Source: an uncultured Bacilli bacterium (GTDB lineage: Bacteria; Bacillota_I; Bacilli_A; RF39; UBA660). From it: DNA of 64,000 nt. The stretch covers positions 53,984 to 117,983 of the forward strand of contig CAKPDP010000005.1 of NCBI GenBank assembly GCA_934149105.1, in the 5' to 3' direction. A program made the position numbers and the translations under genes. The notes beneath the pieces are model-generated. The model searched no databases and was not told the DNA's origin. It was given only the letters and a program-made list of their open reading frames with translations. This document shows positions 43,827 to 51,264 of the stretch, piece after piece. Numbering within the stretch: the stretch's first letter is position 1; each line of letters starts with the position of its first letter.

Positions 43827-46787
43827 TTTAATTGTTAATGTCTGTTTCGCTGTAATACTTTCACCTTTATAAGTTGCCTTATAACTAATAGTATAATTAC
43901 CAGCACTTAATTTATTAACATTACTAACTAATTCACTAACACTACTAGCAGTACTATTTACGCCATTACCACTAATTGTAATTGCCATAGTTGCTTCCTT
44001 TGTAACATCACTATTATCACTACTTAGCATAACTGTATATTCAAAATCACTATTACTAGCACTTCCTACACTAGCATAAACAGAACTATTAGTAAGTACA
44101 ATTTTTAAAGTATCACTTGTAGTATTATTACTACTACTATTACCAGATACCGTTACTTCTTTAGATATCCCATCACTAGCATTACTCTTAAATAACTGAT
44201 ATTCTGCTTTAACTACTAGAGTTATATTTTTACTACTAGTAGTAGGAGTATAAGTATAATTCTTATTGGTTGTCCAACCAACCCTTGAAAGATTACCATT
44301 ACTATCTTTGATATAAATACCAAAGCCATAACCACCTAATGTATTAGCATTATAAGTTAATCTATCTTGTTTAAACTTACTACCACTCTTACCAAAAGTT
44401 GCTTGATTAAAGTAACTATTTAAATAATCATCAGTAAGTACTTTTGGTGTTTCGGCTTCCCAAGTTAATGTAACACTACCTTTATTAGATGTCGCTTCTA
44501 ACTTCGTAACATCTGCTAATTTACTAAATCTTTCTGAAACATCAGCTGGTTCTGAACCATCTACAAAATATTCTGTTGTAATCATATTAGCAGGAGTAAA
44601 TTCACTAGGAAGTTGAATTGGAACTGTTTCTTTTTCAATTTGTACAGCCTTTACTGATTTTGGAGTTTCCCAACCACTAGATTCCTTTGGAATATTTTGC
44701 ATAATCACACTCATAAGTCGATCTTTATAAGTACCTCTAGTATTATAACCATCCTTAGGTGTATCGTAACCATACCAAAGAGCTATTGAATAATTCTTTG
44801 TATATGCCACTGTCCATAAATCATTCTCAGCATAATCTGGTAATTTCCATCTTTCTCTGGTTGCATCATCAAAGTTTGTCGTACCAGTTTTAACTGCTAC
44901 ATGTGAGCCACTAACTCTAGATCCACCACCAAATCCATTGTTGGCAGCATATTCCAAAGCATTATTCATTATATAAGCTGTTGACTCTTTCATAGCTCTT
45001 GTCTCATCACTTTTTTCTACTTTATATTCTTCAGTTTTACCAGTTGATCTATATTCTATTTTTGTAACTGCATGAGCCTTTAAATAATAACCACCATTAG
45101 CAAAAGCTGAATAAGCATTAGCAAGTTGAACTGGAGTAACTCCGTCTGAAAGACCTCCTATCGCGTAAGATTCATAAGCTACATCATTCGTTACACTAAT
45201 TCCTAATTTCTTTACAAATTCTACTATCTTTTTATTTCCTACTTTTGAATTAACTTCTTGGAACGCCTTCAATGCCGGGATATTTCTTGATTGAGCCAAA
45301 GCATCTTTGATATTCATCATACCTTTATAATTATTATCCCAGTTATTTAAAGTTGTCCCATTAGTATAACTCCATTCCTCATCGACTAATAAAGTACCAG
45401 TTGAATAATTTAAGTATTCTATCGCAGGACCATAAGCAAATATTGGTTTAGCAGTCGATCCTGGCTGTCTCTTAGTAGTCGTTGCATAATTCCAAGTACG
45501 AGCCGCATTATCGGCCTTTCTACCTGTACCAACTGCTACAATCTCTCCAGTATTGCAATTAATTACAGCCGCTCCTGCTTGAACCTTATCATTTTCCCAT
45601 TTATAAGTTTCACCCTTGAAAGCCGAATCGATACCATCTTGAATACTAGTATCTAAAGCCGTATAAATTTTCATCGATACCAAATAAGGACTATATCCTG
45701 TTTTTTCTTCAACTTCATCAATAACTGTATCTATATATCCTTGATATTTGTTATCACTATCTTTTAATCCTACTAATAAACTACTAATATCAATACTACC
45801 AGCAGAATCAGCTTCTTCTTGCGTAATATAACCATGTTTAACCATAAGCTTCAATACTGTCTTAATTCTCTTTGTGGCATTTTCTGGTTTGTAATAAGGA
45901 TTATAAGCATTAGGAGCCTGATATAGCCCTGCTATTAAAGCTGCTTCTGGTAAACTAAGTTCTGATACAGACTTACCAAAATAATATTCACTAGCTTCTC
46001 CAACTCCATAAACATTACTTCCCAAAGAACTATCATTAACATAAAATTCTAAGATTTCTTCTTTACTATATTGTCTTTCCATATAGAAAGTAGCTAAATA
46101 CATATCTTTAAATTTTCTTATAATCGATCTATCTGTCGAAGTTAAATTATTTTTAACAACCTGCATTGTCAATGTTGAAGCTCCACCTGCCGAACTATTT
46201 CCCAATATCTGGCCCACCGATGCTTTTAAAAATCTTGGTACATCGACACCATTATGTTGGAAAAATCTTGAGTCTTCAGTTGCCACAATCGCATCTATTA
46301 AAACTTGTGGTAATTGATCGTAAGTAACTTTTTCCCTAAGTTCATATCCTAAATTAGCAATTTCTTTTCCATCGGCACTATATATAACTGTCTGTTCCTG
46401 ACTTTCTAAGGCCTTAGGATTAAAATCGGAGGTTGTAAAAACTATATACGCTAAAAAACCACCCATTGCAAAAATTCCTAATGCCATTAAAATAATCAGT
46501 AAAGTGAGTACCTTCTTCCACCAAGCTCTCTTTTTCTTAGAAGAACTATTTTTAATGTTTGCACACTTCTTTTTCTTCTTCGAAGTCTTTTTCACTTCTT
46601 CATCATCCTCCTTAAGATCCGCTAGTAACTCTAGAGCGTCATTATCACTAACTATTTCTATTTCTCTATCTGACTCGGCTTCGCTAACCTTCGGTTTCTT
46701 TTTTTCTTCAATTTTCTTCTTGGTTTTCTTCTCAATTTTTTCTTCATCTTTTTTCTTAGACTGACTATTCTTTTTCTTTAAATCCAT
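43824..46787 (-). CDS. ponA: Class A penicillin-binding protein 1A/1B
   Basis: A 987-aa bifunctional peptidoglycan synthase. The cytoplasmic N-terminus (1-90) is extremely Lys/Glu-rich, with a membrane anchor at about 92-117. The GT51 transglycosylase domain (about 130-310) has EDSRFFQHNGVD and GGASTLTMQVVKN. The transpeptidase domain (about 390-680) has SxxK as STAK in QPGSTAKPI, SRN in QSRNIPAL and KTG in VKTGTTNF. Beyond that come Fn3/Ig-like C-terminal domains (about 740-987) rich in Ser/Asn/Thr. Followed on the same strand order by recU upstream, as in Bacillus recU-ponA. Confidence 0.95.
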   Translation of the reverse strand: MDLKKKNSQSKKKDEEKIEKKTKKKIEEKKKPKVSEAESDREIEIVSDNDALELLADLKEDDEEVKKTSKKKKKCANIKNSSSKKKRAWWKKVLTLLIILMALGIFAMGGFLAYIVFTTSDFNPKALESQEQTVIYSADGKEIANLGYELREKVTYDQLPQVLIDAIVATEDSRFFQHNGVDVPRFLKASVGQILGNSSAGGASTLTMQVVKNNLTSTDRSIIRKFKDMYLATFYMERQYSKEEILEFYVNDSSLGSNVYGVGEASEYYFGKSVSELSLPEAALIAGLYQAPNAYNPYYKPENATKRIKTVLKLMVKHGYITQEEADSAGSIDISSLLVGLKDSDNKYQGYIDTVIDEVEEKTGYSPYLVSMKIYTALDTSIQDGIDSAFKGETYKWENDKVQAGAAVINCNTGEIVAVGTGRKADNAARTWNYATTTKRQPGSTAKPIFAYGPAIEYLNYSTGTLLVDEEWSYTNGTTLNNWDNNYKGMMNIKDALAQSRNIPALKAFQEVNSKVGNKKIVEFVKKLGISVTNDVAYESYAIGGLSDGVTPVQLANAYSAFANGGYYLKAHAVTKIEYRSTGKTEEYKVEKSDETRAMKESTAYIMNNALEYAANNGFGGGSRVSGSHVAVKTGTTNFDDATRERWKLPDYAENDLWTVAYTKNYSIALWYGYDTPKDGYNTRGTYKDRLMSVIMQNIPKESSGWETPKSVKAVQIEKETVPIQLPSEFTPANMITTEYFVDGSEPADVSERFSKLADVTKLEATSNKGSVTLTWEAETPKVLTDDYLNSYFNQATFGKSGSKFKQDRLTYNANTLGGYGFGIYIKDSNGNLSRVGWTTNKNYTYTPTTSSKNITLVVKAEYQLFKSNASDGISKEVTVSGNSSSNNTTSDTLKIVLTNSSVYASVGSASNSDFEYTVMLSSDNSDVTKEATMAITISGNGVNSTASSVSELVSNVNKLSAGNYTISYKATYKGESITAKQTLTIK

Positions 46788-46809
46788 CTCTTCACCATAC
46801 TTTCTTTTT

Positions 46810-47343
46810 CTATAATAATTTATCTATAACATTTAAATAATTCAATCTTGGTCTAAAAGCCATCTTTAACGGATATCCTACTTCTTCAAAATAACTTAAA
46901 GGAATAGACTTTCTTTCATTACTATTAACAAAATCAATTAAATCTTCTCCTAATAAAATATAATTTAAATCTAATAAGTTAAATCTTACTATCAAAAATC
47001 CTATCCCTCCTTGTTCTATAACTTTCTTAAGATGTATATATTGATGCTTATGAATATTACTAAGTGGAAAACTAGTCTTACTATTAGTTTCCTTAGCATC
47101 AAACTCTATATATTTTCCTTTATATAGTCCATTGTAGTCTAGAGTAGACGGAGCTTCAAAATAAGCTTCATTAATCTTTGATTGTCTATAATCTACTTTT
47201 GTTATCTTTATAGGAGTTGGTTTCTTATAAATAAGAGCTATATCATTTTCTAAATAATACTTATTAGTAAGATTTATATCATCCTCTAATATCATCCCCC
47301 TATTAGCGTAATTAACAATTTGTTTGGTTCTATAATAAATCAT
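46810..47343 (-). CDS. recU: Holliday junction resolvase RecU
   Basis: A 177-aa RecU resolvase that cuts Holliday junctions and modulates RecA. Signatures: NRGM near residue 14, STLDYNGLYKGKYIEFDAKE (catalytic D-x-E-x-K core, about 84-103), TSFPLSNIHKHQYIHL near 107, and GGIGFLIVRF near 130. Start ATG 47343 has GGTGATAATT upstream; the TTG at 47355 overlaps this site. 22 nt separate it from ponA. Confidence 0.94.
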   Translation of the reverse strand: MIYYRTKQIVNYANRGMILEDDINLTNKYYLENDIALIYKKPTPIKITKVDYRQSKINEAYFEAPSTLDYNGLYKGKYIEFDAKETNSKTSFPLSNIHKHQYIHLKKVIEQGGIGFLIVRFNLLDLNYILLGEDLIDFVNSNERKSIPLSYFEEVGYPLKMAFRPRLNYLNVIDKLL

Positions 47344-47394
47344 AATTATCACCAAGTAAATTATACTATAAATGAAAATCTTTATCTATATAAT

Positions 47395-47452
47395 GTGTAA
47401 AAAAACTACTATTTATCTATCTCTAAAGTGTAAATAGACACTTAAGTGTAAA
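47395..47452. promoter_or_regulatory. Overlapping inverted and direct repeats upstream of yunB-like gene
   Basis: The perfect 12-bp palindrome ACACTTAAGTGT (47438-47449) overlaps a second inverted pair, AAGTGT (47426) with ACACTT (47438). Direct copies of AAGTGTAAA lie at 47426 and 47444, and GTGTAAA at 47395. Operator-like array in the divergent recU / yunB-like gap. Confidence 0.5.
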
Positions 47453-47486
47453 GTAGTAAATTAGTTACTATATCATATATTTTACT

Positions 47487-48203
47487 ATGAAAAAATATAA
47501 TCACAAGAAACTACCTACCTTTATAAAAAAACTAATCCTCGTCCTAATTCTATCTTTTCTCTGTTCCTTTCTTCTGATAAAATACTATAACACTAAATTA
47601 ACTCCTCTTCTTCTAAACTATGCTGATACTAAAACCAGAGAAATTGCTTTAAAAGTAATGAATAAAGCCTATTCTGAAGAAATATCTTCTAATTATCCTA
47701 CTAATCTCTTTAATATAACTAGATCTTCCTCTAATGAAATAGAATTAATAAATTATGATACTAAAGCCGTCTCTGAACTTTTAGGAAAAATATCTTCTCA
47801 CATTGAAAAATATCTTCATCATTTAGAATCTGGTAATGTAGAAGAATTAGGCATGTCAGGAGAAGAACTAAATACTTATTATGGAAATGGCCTCATTTAT
47901 ACCATAACCTTAGGATCCGCTACTAACAATATCTTTCTCTCTAACTTAGGACCTAAAATACCCTTAAAACTAAAATTAAATAAAGATATAGTAACGGGAG
48001 TTAAAATTAGTGTTCAAGATTATGGTTTAAATAATGCTCTAATCGAATTAGATTTAACTATTGAAGCTAATATGCAAATATTTCTTCCCTTTACTAGTAA
48101 AGTAACTACCATAACTTTTAATACTCCCTTATCAATAGAACTAATAAATGGTAAAATTCCTAACTATTATCAACCAGGATTAGAATATAAAAATACCCAA
48201 TAA
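47487..48203 (+). CDS. YunB-like protein
   Basis: A 238-aa single-span membrane protein (segment about residues 14-35) matching the YunB family, known from Bacillus sporulation. The family core is visible: NGLIYTITLGSATNNIFLSN, LGPKIPLKLKLN, YGLNNALIELDLTIEANMQI and PFTSKVTTI. The ATG has no ribosome site; an AT-rich TATATT lies directly upstream, so a leaderless start is possible. The only sporulation-associated family seen in the window; its role here is unknown. Confidence 0.78.
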   Translation: MKKYNHKKLPTFIKKLILVLILSFLCSFLLIKYYNTKLTPLLLNYADTKTREIALKVMNKAYSEEISSNYPTNLFNITRSSSNEIELINYDTKAVSELLGKISSHIEKYLHHLESGNVEELGMSGEELNTYYGNGLIYTITLGSATNNIFLSNLGPKIPLKLKLNKDIVTGVKISVQDYGLNNALIELDLTIEANMQIFLPFTSKVTTITFNTPLSIELINGKIPNYYQPGLEYKNTQ

Positions 48204-48266
48204 CAATTGAAATGTCCTTTATTTTATGATAAAATAAATTTAAATAATAAAGGGTAGGGTGAAGAG

Positions 48267-50657
48267 ATGCAACAAATATTAGAACATAAAAAAGATATTT
48301 TACTCGTTTTTTTAATAGGATTTTCTCTAGCTATCATGGCCATCTATCAAACCTATGCCTATGATATTAATTCTAATCTATTAACAACTAATAGACCTAG
48401 TCCTGATCTGAAATATACCATAAATGTTAGTCTAGATAATAATCTCCCTTATACTATAACTATTAATCCTGGCGAAACTAAATTATTAGATTTAACTCTT
48501 GAAAATAAAAATAATATTAATTTAAAATATCTTCTTTATACTACTGAAGAAATAAAAGATAATACTCTTTTAGCCGTTTTAAATACCAGTAATAATAATG
48601 CTTCTGGAGTAATCTCTAAAGAGAGTAAAGCTGTTGTCAGTTTAGTTATTATCAATAAAACTAATTCTGCTCTTACTTATGATCTAAATGTCTTATCAGG
48701 ATATGAAAATGGCGGTACGCTAACTCCTCCTAAAGGAACAGCTATAACCACTACTTATTCTTTCCCTAATAGTCCAGAATTAGATGATAATATGATTCCT
48801 ATTGTCTATGATGAAGATTTATCTAGTTGGGTAGTAGCGGATATAACTAATACTGATTATAAATATTACTGGTATGAATATGCCCTAAAAAGATGGGCTA
48901 ATATTGCTATTATTGATAAAAAAGATATCCTAGATATCTCCAATCATGAAAATACTGGTTTTAATAATAATGCCACTATCGATAATGGCACTGTAATTTT
49001 AGATAAACAAGATAGTTATATTGATTGTAATTTAAAAAATTATGACTTTAGTAATTCTTTAACAACCGTAATTAGAACTAAAATAACTGGACTTAATGGT
49101 GAAAGTACCATTATCTCTAATCTTGATAATGGTGGCTTCTCCTTGTATTTAACTTCTGATAGTTATTTGGCTATAAAAATCTATTCTAAAGAAGATAATA
49201 CTATTCATGATTTAAAATCTAATTATCAAGTATCTTTAAATGATTGGTACACTATTGTCTTTAAATATGATAATGGTAATCCTAGTCTCTATGTTAATGG
49301 AAATGCAGCTGAACTAGCTAATAATTCTAAATTAAAAGGAATAAAAATTAGTTCTTCTTCTCTAACCCTAGGAAAATCTAATTATCAAGGTAAAGTAAAT
49401 AATTTCCTTATCTTTACTAGTGCCCTTTCTGAAGAAACTATTCAAAAATATTTCTCTAAAAATCTAAATACTACCAATATTATTAATGATTTAAATAACT
49501 CTAATAACAATCTCCTTCTTTATTATGATTTCTCTGAAGGTCAAAATATTCCTATTGGAACTATTATTAAAGAAAATCCTTCTCAAGATAACTCATTAAC
49601 TATCTTATCCTATTATACCTGGATTCCTCGTTATAAATATAAAGTTTGGAACCTTGAAAAACAAAGTGGTCTTAAAGAAGTTGATCTAGATACTGGTACT
49701 TATAAACCTCAAGAACAAGGTATAGATATTATCTTTGAAGAAGGAATAGCAACCACAGGAGAAATAACTTGTAATTATAATAATCAAGCTCCTACTACAG
49801 AAGCTATGCTCTCAGAAATCTGTCTAGGAACTAATGGTGAATATTATACTCATCCTGCCTTCAAACTAGGAACTACTGAAGTATCAGGATTATGGGTTGG
49901 AAAATTTGCTTCCACTCTTGATAATAATAACAATTTAATTATTAAAAATAATCAAATAAATAATCTTGTTAATCATAATATTTCGGAAGCCCTATCCTAT
50001 ACAACCTCTCTTCTAGATAATTCTAGTTATAACTTTAGCTCCAATATTGATGCTCATCTTATTAAAAATCTCGAGTGGGGATCTATTACTTACTTAACAC
50101 ATAGTAATTATGGCCTATGTACTAATAATAATTGTTCCGTAATCTCTAAAAACACCTATTTAAATTCTCAAAATCAATATCAAACAGGTTGTGGAACTTC
50201 TGATAACGCTACTACTTGTCTTAATTATGATACTAAAGATGGTCAAAAATCTTCTAGTACAGGTAATATTTATGGTATTTATGATTTATCAGGAACAGCA
50301 GCAGCATATGTTATGTCAAATATTACTGATAAATCTCTAACCATCAGTGAAGCTGGAAATAACTTATTATCTCTAAACTCTAGGTACTATGATACCTATC
50401 CTTTAATTACTGATAATAATCCTTATTCTCAACTATCTCTAAATCGGTCTCATCTAGGCGACGCCATAGGAGAAATATCTTTAGACACCTCTAAAGAAAC
50501 AGGTGGTTGGTATGGTAGTAACCTAAATCTTGGAACTAATTCATGGCTAACTAGAGGTGGGAATAACCAAACTAACTTCTCTTTAAATACTGCTACTGGG
50601 GGAGCTGATCCTAATATTGGTTTTAGAAATATCTTAATAAAAAATAATAAAAACTAG
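48267..50657 (+). CDS. Large surface protein: LamG-like domain plus FGE/C-lectin-like C-terminus
   Basis: A 796-aa secreted or anchored protein. An N-terminal hydrophobic segment (about residues 9-31) acts as signal or anchor, then a beta-rich region (45-165). A LamG/concanavalin-like domain follows (about 225-405): SYIDCNLKNYDFSNSLTTVI, SDSYLAIKIY, SLTLGKSNYQGKVNNFLIF. The C-terminal 300 residues (YYTWIPRYKYKVWN; GLWVGKFAST; YGIYDLSGTAAAYVMSN; WLTRGGNN; IGFRNILI) resemble the formylglycine-generating-enzyme/C-type-lectin fold. No LPXTG motif. Ligand unknown; likely adhesin-like (inference). Terminator overlaps the stop. Confidence 0.7.
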   Translation: MQQILEHKKDILLVFLIGFSLAIMAIYQTYAYDINSNLLTTNRPSPDLKYTINVSLDNNLPYTITINPGETKLLDLTLENKNNINLKYLLYTTEEIKDNTLLAVLNTSNNNASGVISKESKAVVSLVIINKTNSALTYDLNVLSGYENGGTLTPPKGTAITTTYSFPNSPELDDNMIPIVYDEDLSSWVVADITNTDYKYYWYEYALKRWANIAIIDKKDILDISNHENTGFNNNATIDNGTVILDKQDSYIDCNLKNYDFSNSLTTVIRTKITGLNGESTIISNLDNGGFSLYLTSDSYLAIKIYSKEDNTIHDLKSNYQVSLNDWYTIVFKYDNGNPSLYVNGNAAELANNSKLKGIKISSSSLTLGKSNYQGKVNNFLIFTSALSEETIQKYFSKNLNTTNIINDLNNSNNNLLLYYDFSEGQNIPIGTIIKENPSQDNSLTILSYYTWIPRYKYKVWNLEKQSGLKEVDLDTGTYKPQEQGIDIIFEEGIATTGEITCNYNNQAPTTEAMLSEICLGTNGEYYTHPAFKLGTTEVSGLWVGKFASTLDNNNNLIIKNNQINNLVNHNISEALSYTTSLLDNSSYNFSSNIDAHLIKNLEWGSITYLTHSNYGLCTNNNCSVISKNTYLNSQNQYQTGCGTSDNATTCLNYDTKDGQKSSSTGNIYGIYDLSGTAAAYVMSNITDKSLTISEAGNNLLSLNSRYYDTYPLITDNNPYSQLSLNRSHLGDAIGEISLDTSKETGGWYGSNLNLGTNSWLTRGGNNQTNFSLNTATGGADPNIGFRNILIKNNKN

Positions 50658-50687
50658 TTACAAACTATTTCCTTGTAACTAGTTTTT
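50651..50687 (+). terminator. Terminator of the surface-protein gene
   Basis: Perfect 13-bp AAACTAGTTACAA / TTGTAACTAGTTT, then TTATTATTTT. Confidence 0.9.
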
Positions 50688-50722
50688 ATTATTTTATCTA
50701 AACCTCCCCTTAATTTGTGGTT

Positions 50723-50753
50723 AAGCACTTAATCTATGCTAGATTGAGTGCTT
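50723..50753. repeat. 14-bp hairpin at the 3' end of the putative toxin unit
   Basis: AAGCACTTAATCTA-TGC-TAGATTGAGTGCTT with a single G-U. On the plus strand it is followed by TTTCTT; on the minus strand there is no T-run. Read on the minus strand its 5' arm (AAGCACTCAA) is the exact complement of the leader segment at 50886-50895. Confidence 0.7.
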
Positions 50754-50768
50754 TTCTTATATAGTTTA

Positions 50769-50852
50769 CTATTTTACTAAAACAAAAAGTAAGGCTATTA
50801 GTAAGAAGATAATAATGATTAAAGAAGAGACTAAAAAATCTTTCTTATGCAT
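50769..50852 (-). CDS. Putative 27-aa membrane toxin (type I TA-like)
   Basis: A 27-codon ORF, ATG to TAG. The product starts MHKKDF, has a continuous hydrophobic segment LVSSLIIIIFLLIALLFVLV and ends in one Lys. Its ribosome site AAAGGAGG lies 9 nt before the ATG, stronger than at many genes here. Size, charge-helix-charge layout and lack of other domains match small type I toxins (Fst/TxpA/holin-like type). The ribosome site sits in a GC-rich hairpin and the leader can pair with the 3' hairpin. No similarity to a named toxin is claimed; it could also be a harmless small membrane peptide. Confidence 0.5.
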   Translation of the reverse strand: MHKKDFLVSSLIIIIFLLIALLFVLVK

Positions 50853-50860
50853 AACTATCA

Positions 50861-50885
50861 GCCTCCTTTCTCTCTAGACGGAGGC
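50861..50885 (-). promoter_or_regulatory. Hairpin sequestering the ribosome site of the 27-aa ORF
   Basis: Perfect GCCTCC / GGAGGC stem with a 13-nt loop; the GGAGGC arm (minus strand) is the ribosome site itself. All-GC-rich in a very AT-rich region. Confidence 0.65.
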
Positions 50886-50917
50886 AAGCACTCAACAGTT
50901 AAGTTTCCCTACCAAAA

Positions 50918-50923
50918 ATTATA
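50918..50923 (-). promoter_or_regulatory. -10 box for the 27-aa ORF transcript
   Basis: Minus-strand TATAAT (in AGTATAATTTTTGG), which would give a leader of roughly 60 nt. The -35 region is poor. Confidence 0.45.
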
Positions 50924-50982
50924 CTATATAAATTATTATATAACGCCCGAACAATAGAAGATTTTTAAAAAAATAAAAATTT

Positions 50983-51050
50983 GTTGTAACAGACCTTTTG
51001 TAGTTGTATTCCCAGACCTTTAAGCATTGGTATTAACAACGCTTTTTTTT
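50983..51050 (+). ncRNA. Possible small plus-strand RNA ending in a terminator
   Basis: CAGACCTTT is repeated at 50990 and 51013. GTTGT (51003) and ACAAC (51036), with inner CCA/TGG pairing, form an imperfect hairpin followed by GC and eight T. No gene ends nearby, so the terminator suggests a short transcript; its promoter was not identified. Confidence 0.3.
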
Positions 51051-51229
51051 AATTATCTAAAGTACAAAAGTCGGGTTGTCTCCCATACATATAACTAACT
51101 AGATTCTGTTAGTCCTAACCAATTTAAAGGTTTAAATTTTCTTTCCTAACTAATTTTATTACTACCTGTTTTCATCTTAAAAATATTTAATAACATTTAA
51201 GTTAAACATCAAAAATAATAAAATATTCA

Positions 51230-51238
51230 TGATATAAT
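51230..51238 (+). promoter_or_regulatory. Extended -10 promoter of polC
   Basis: TGA-TATAAT, 26 nt before the start codon; no good -35. Confidence 0.6.
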
Positions 51239-51264
51239 TAATAAAAAACGAGGTGATAAAATCC

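Larger units (their letters stand above)
50658..51264. other. 607-bp intergenic region before polC
   Basis: Contains, left to right: a 14-bp hairpin (50723-50753), a minus-strand 27-codon hydrophobic ORF with ribosome site and hairpin (50769-50885), a minus-strand TATAAT, a direct repeat and a second plus-strand terminator-like hairpin (50990-51050), a small hairpin near 51093, and the polC promoter. See separate entries. Confidence 0.7.

Noticed and set aside
46504..46764. Plus-strand 86-codon ORF opposite the ponA N-terminus
   Set aside because: Low-complexity Phe/Ser reading of the Lys/Glu-rich ponA tail; no ribosome site.
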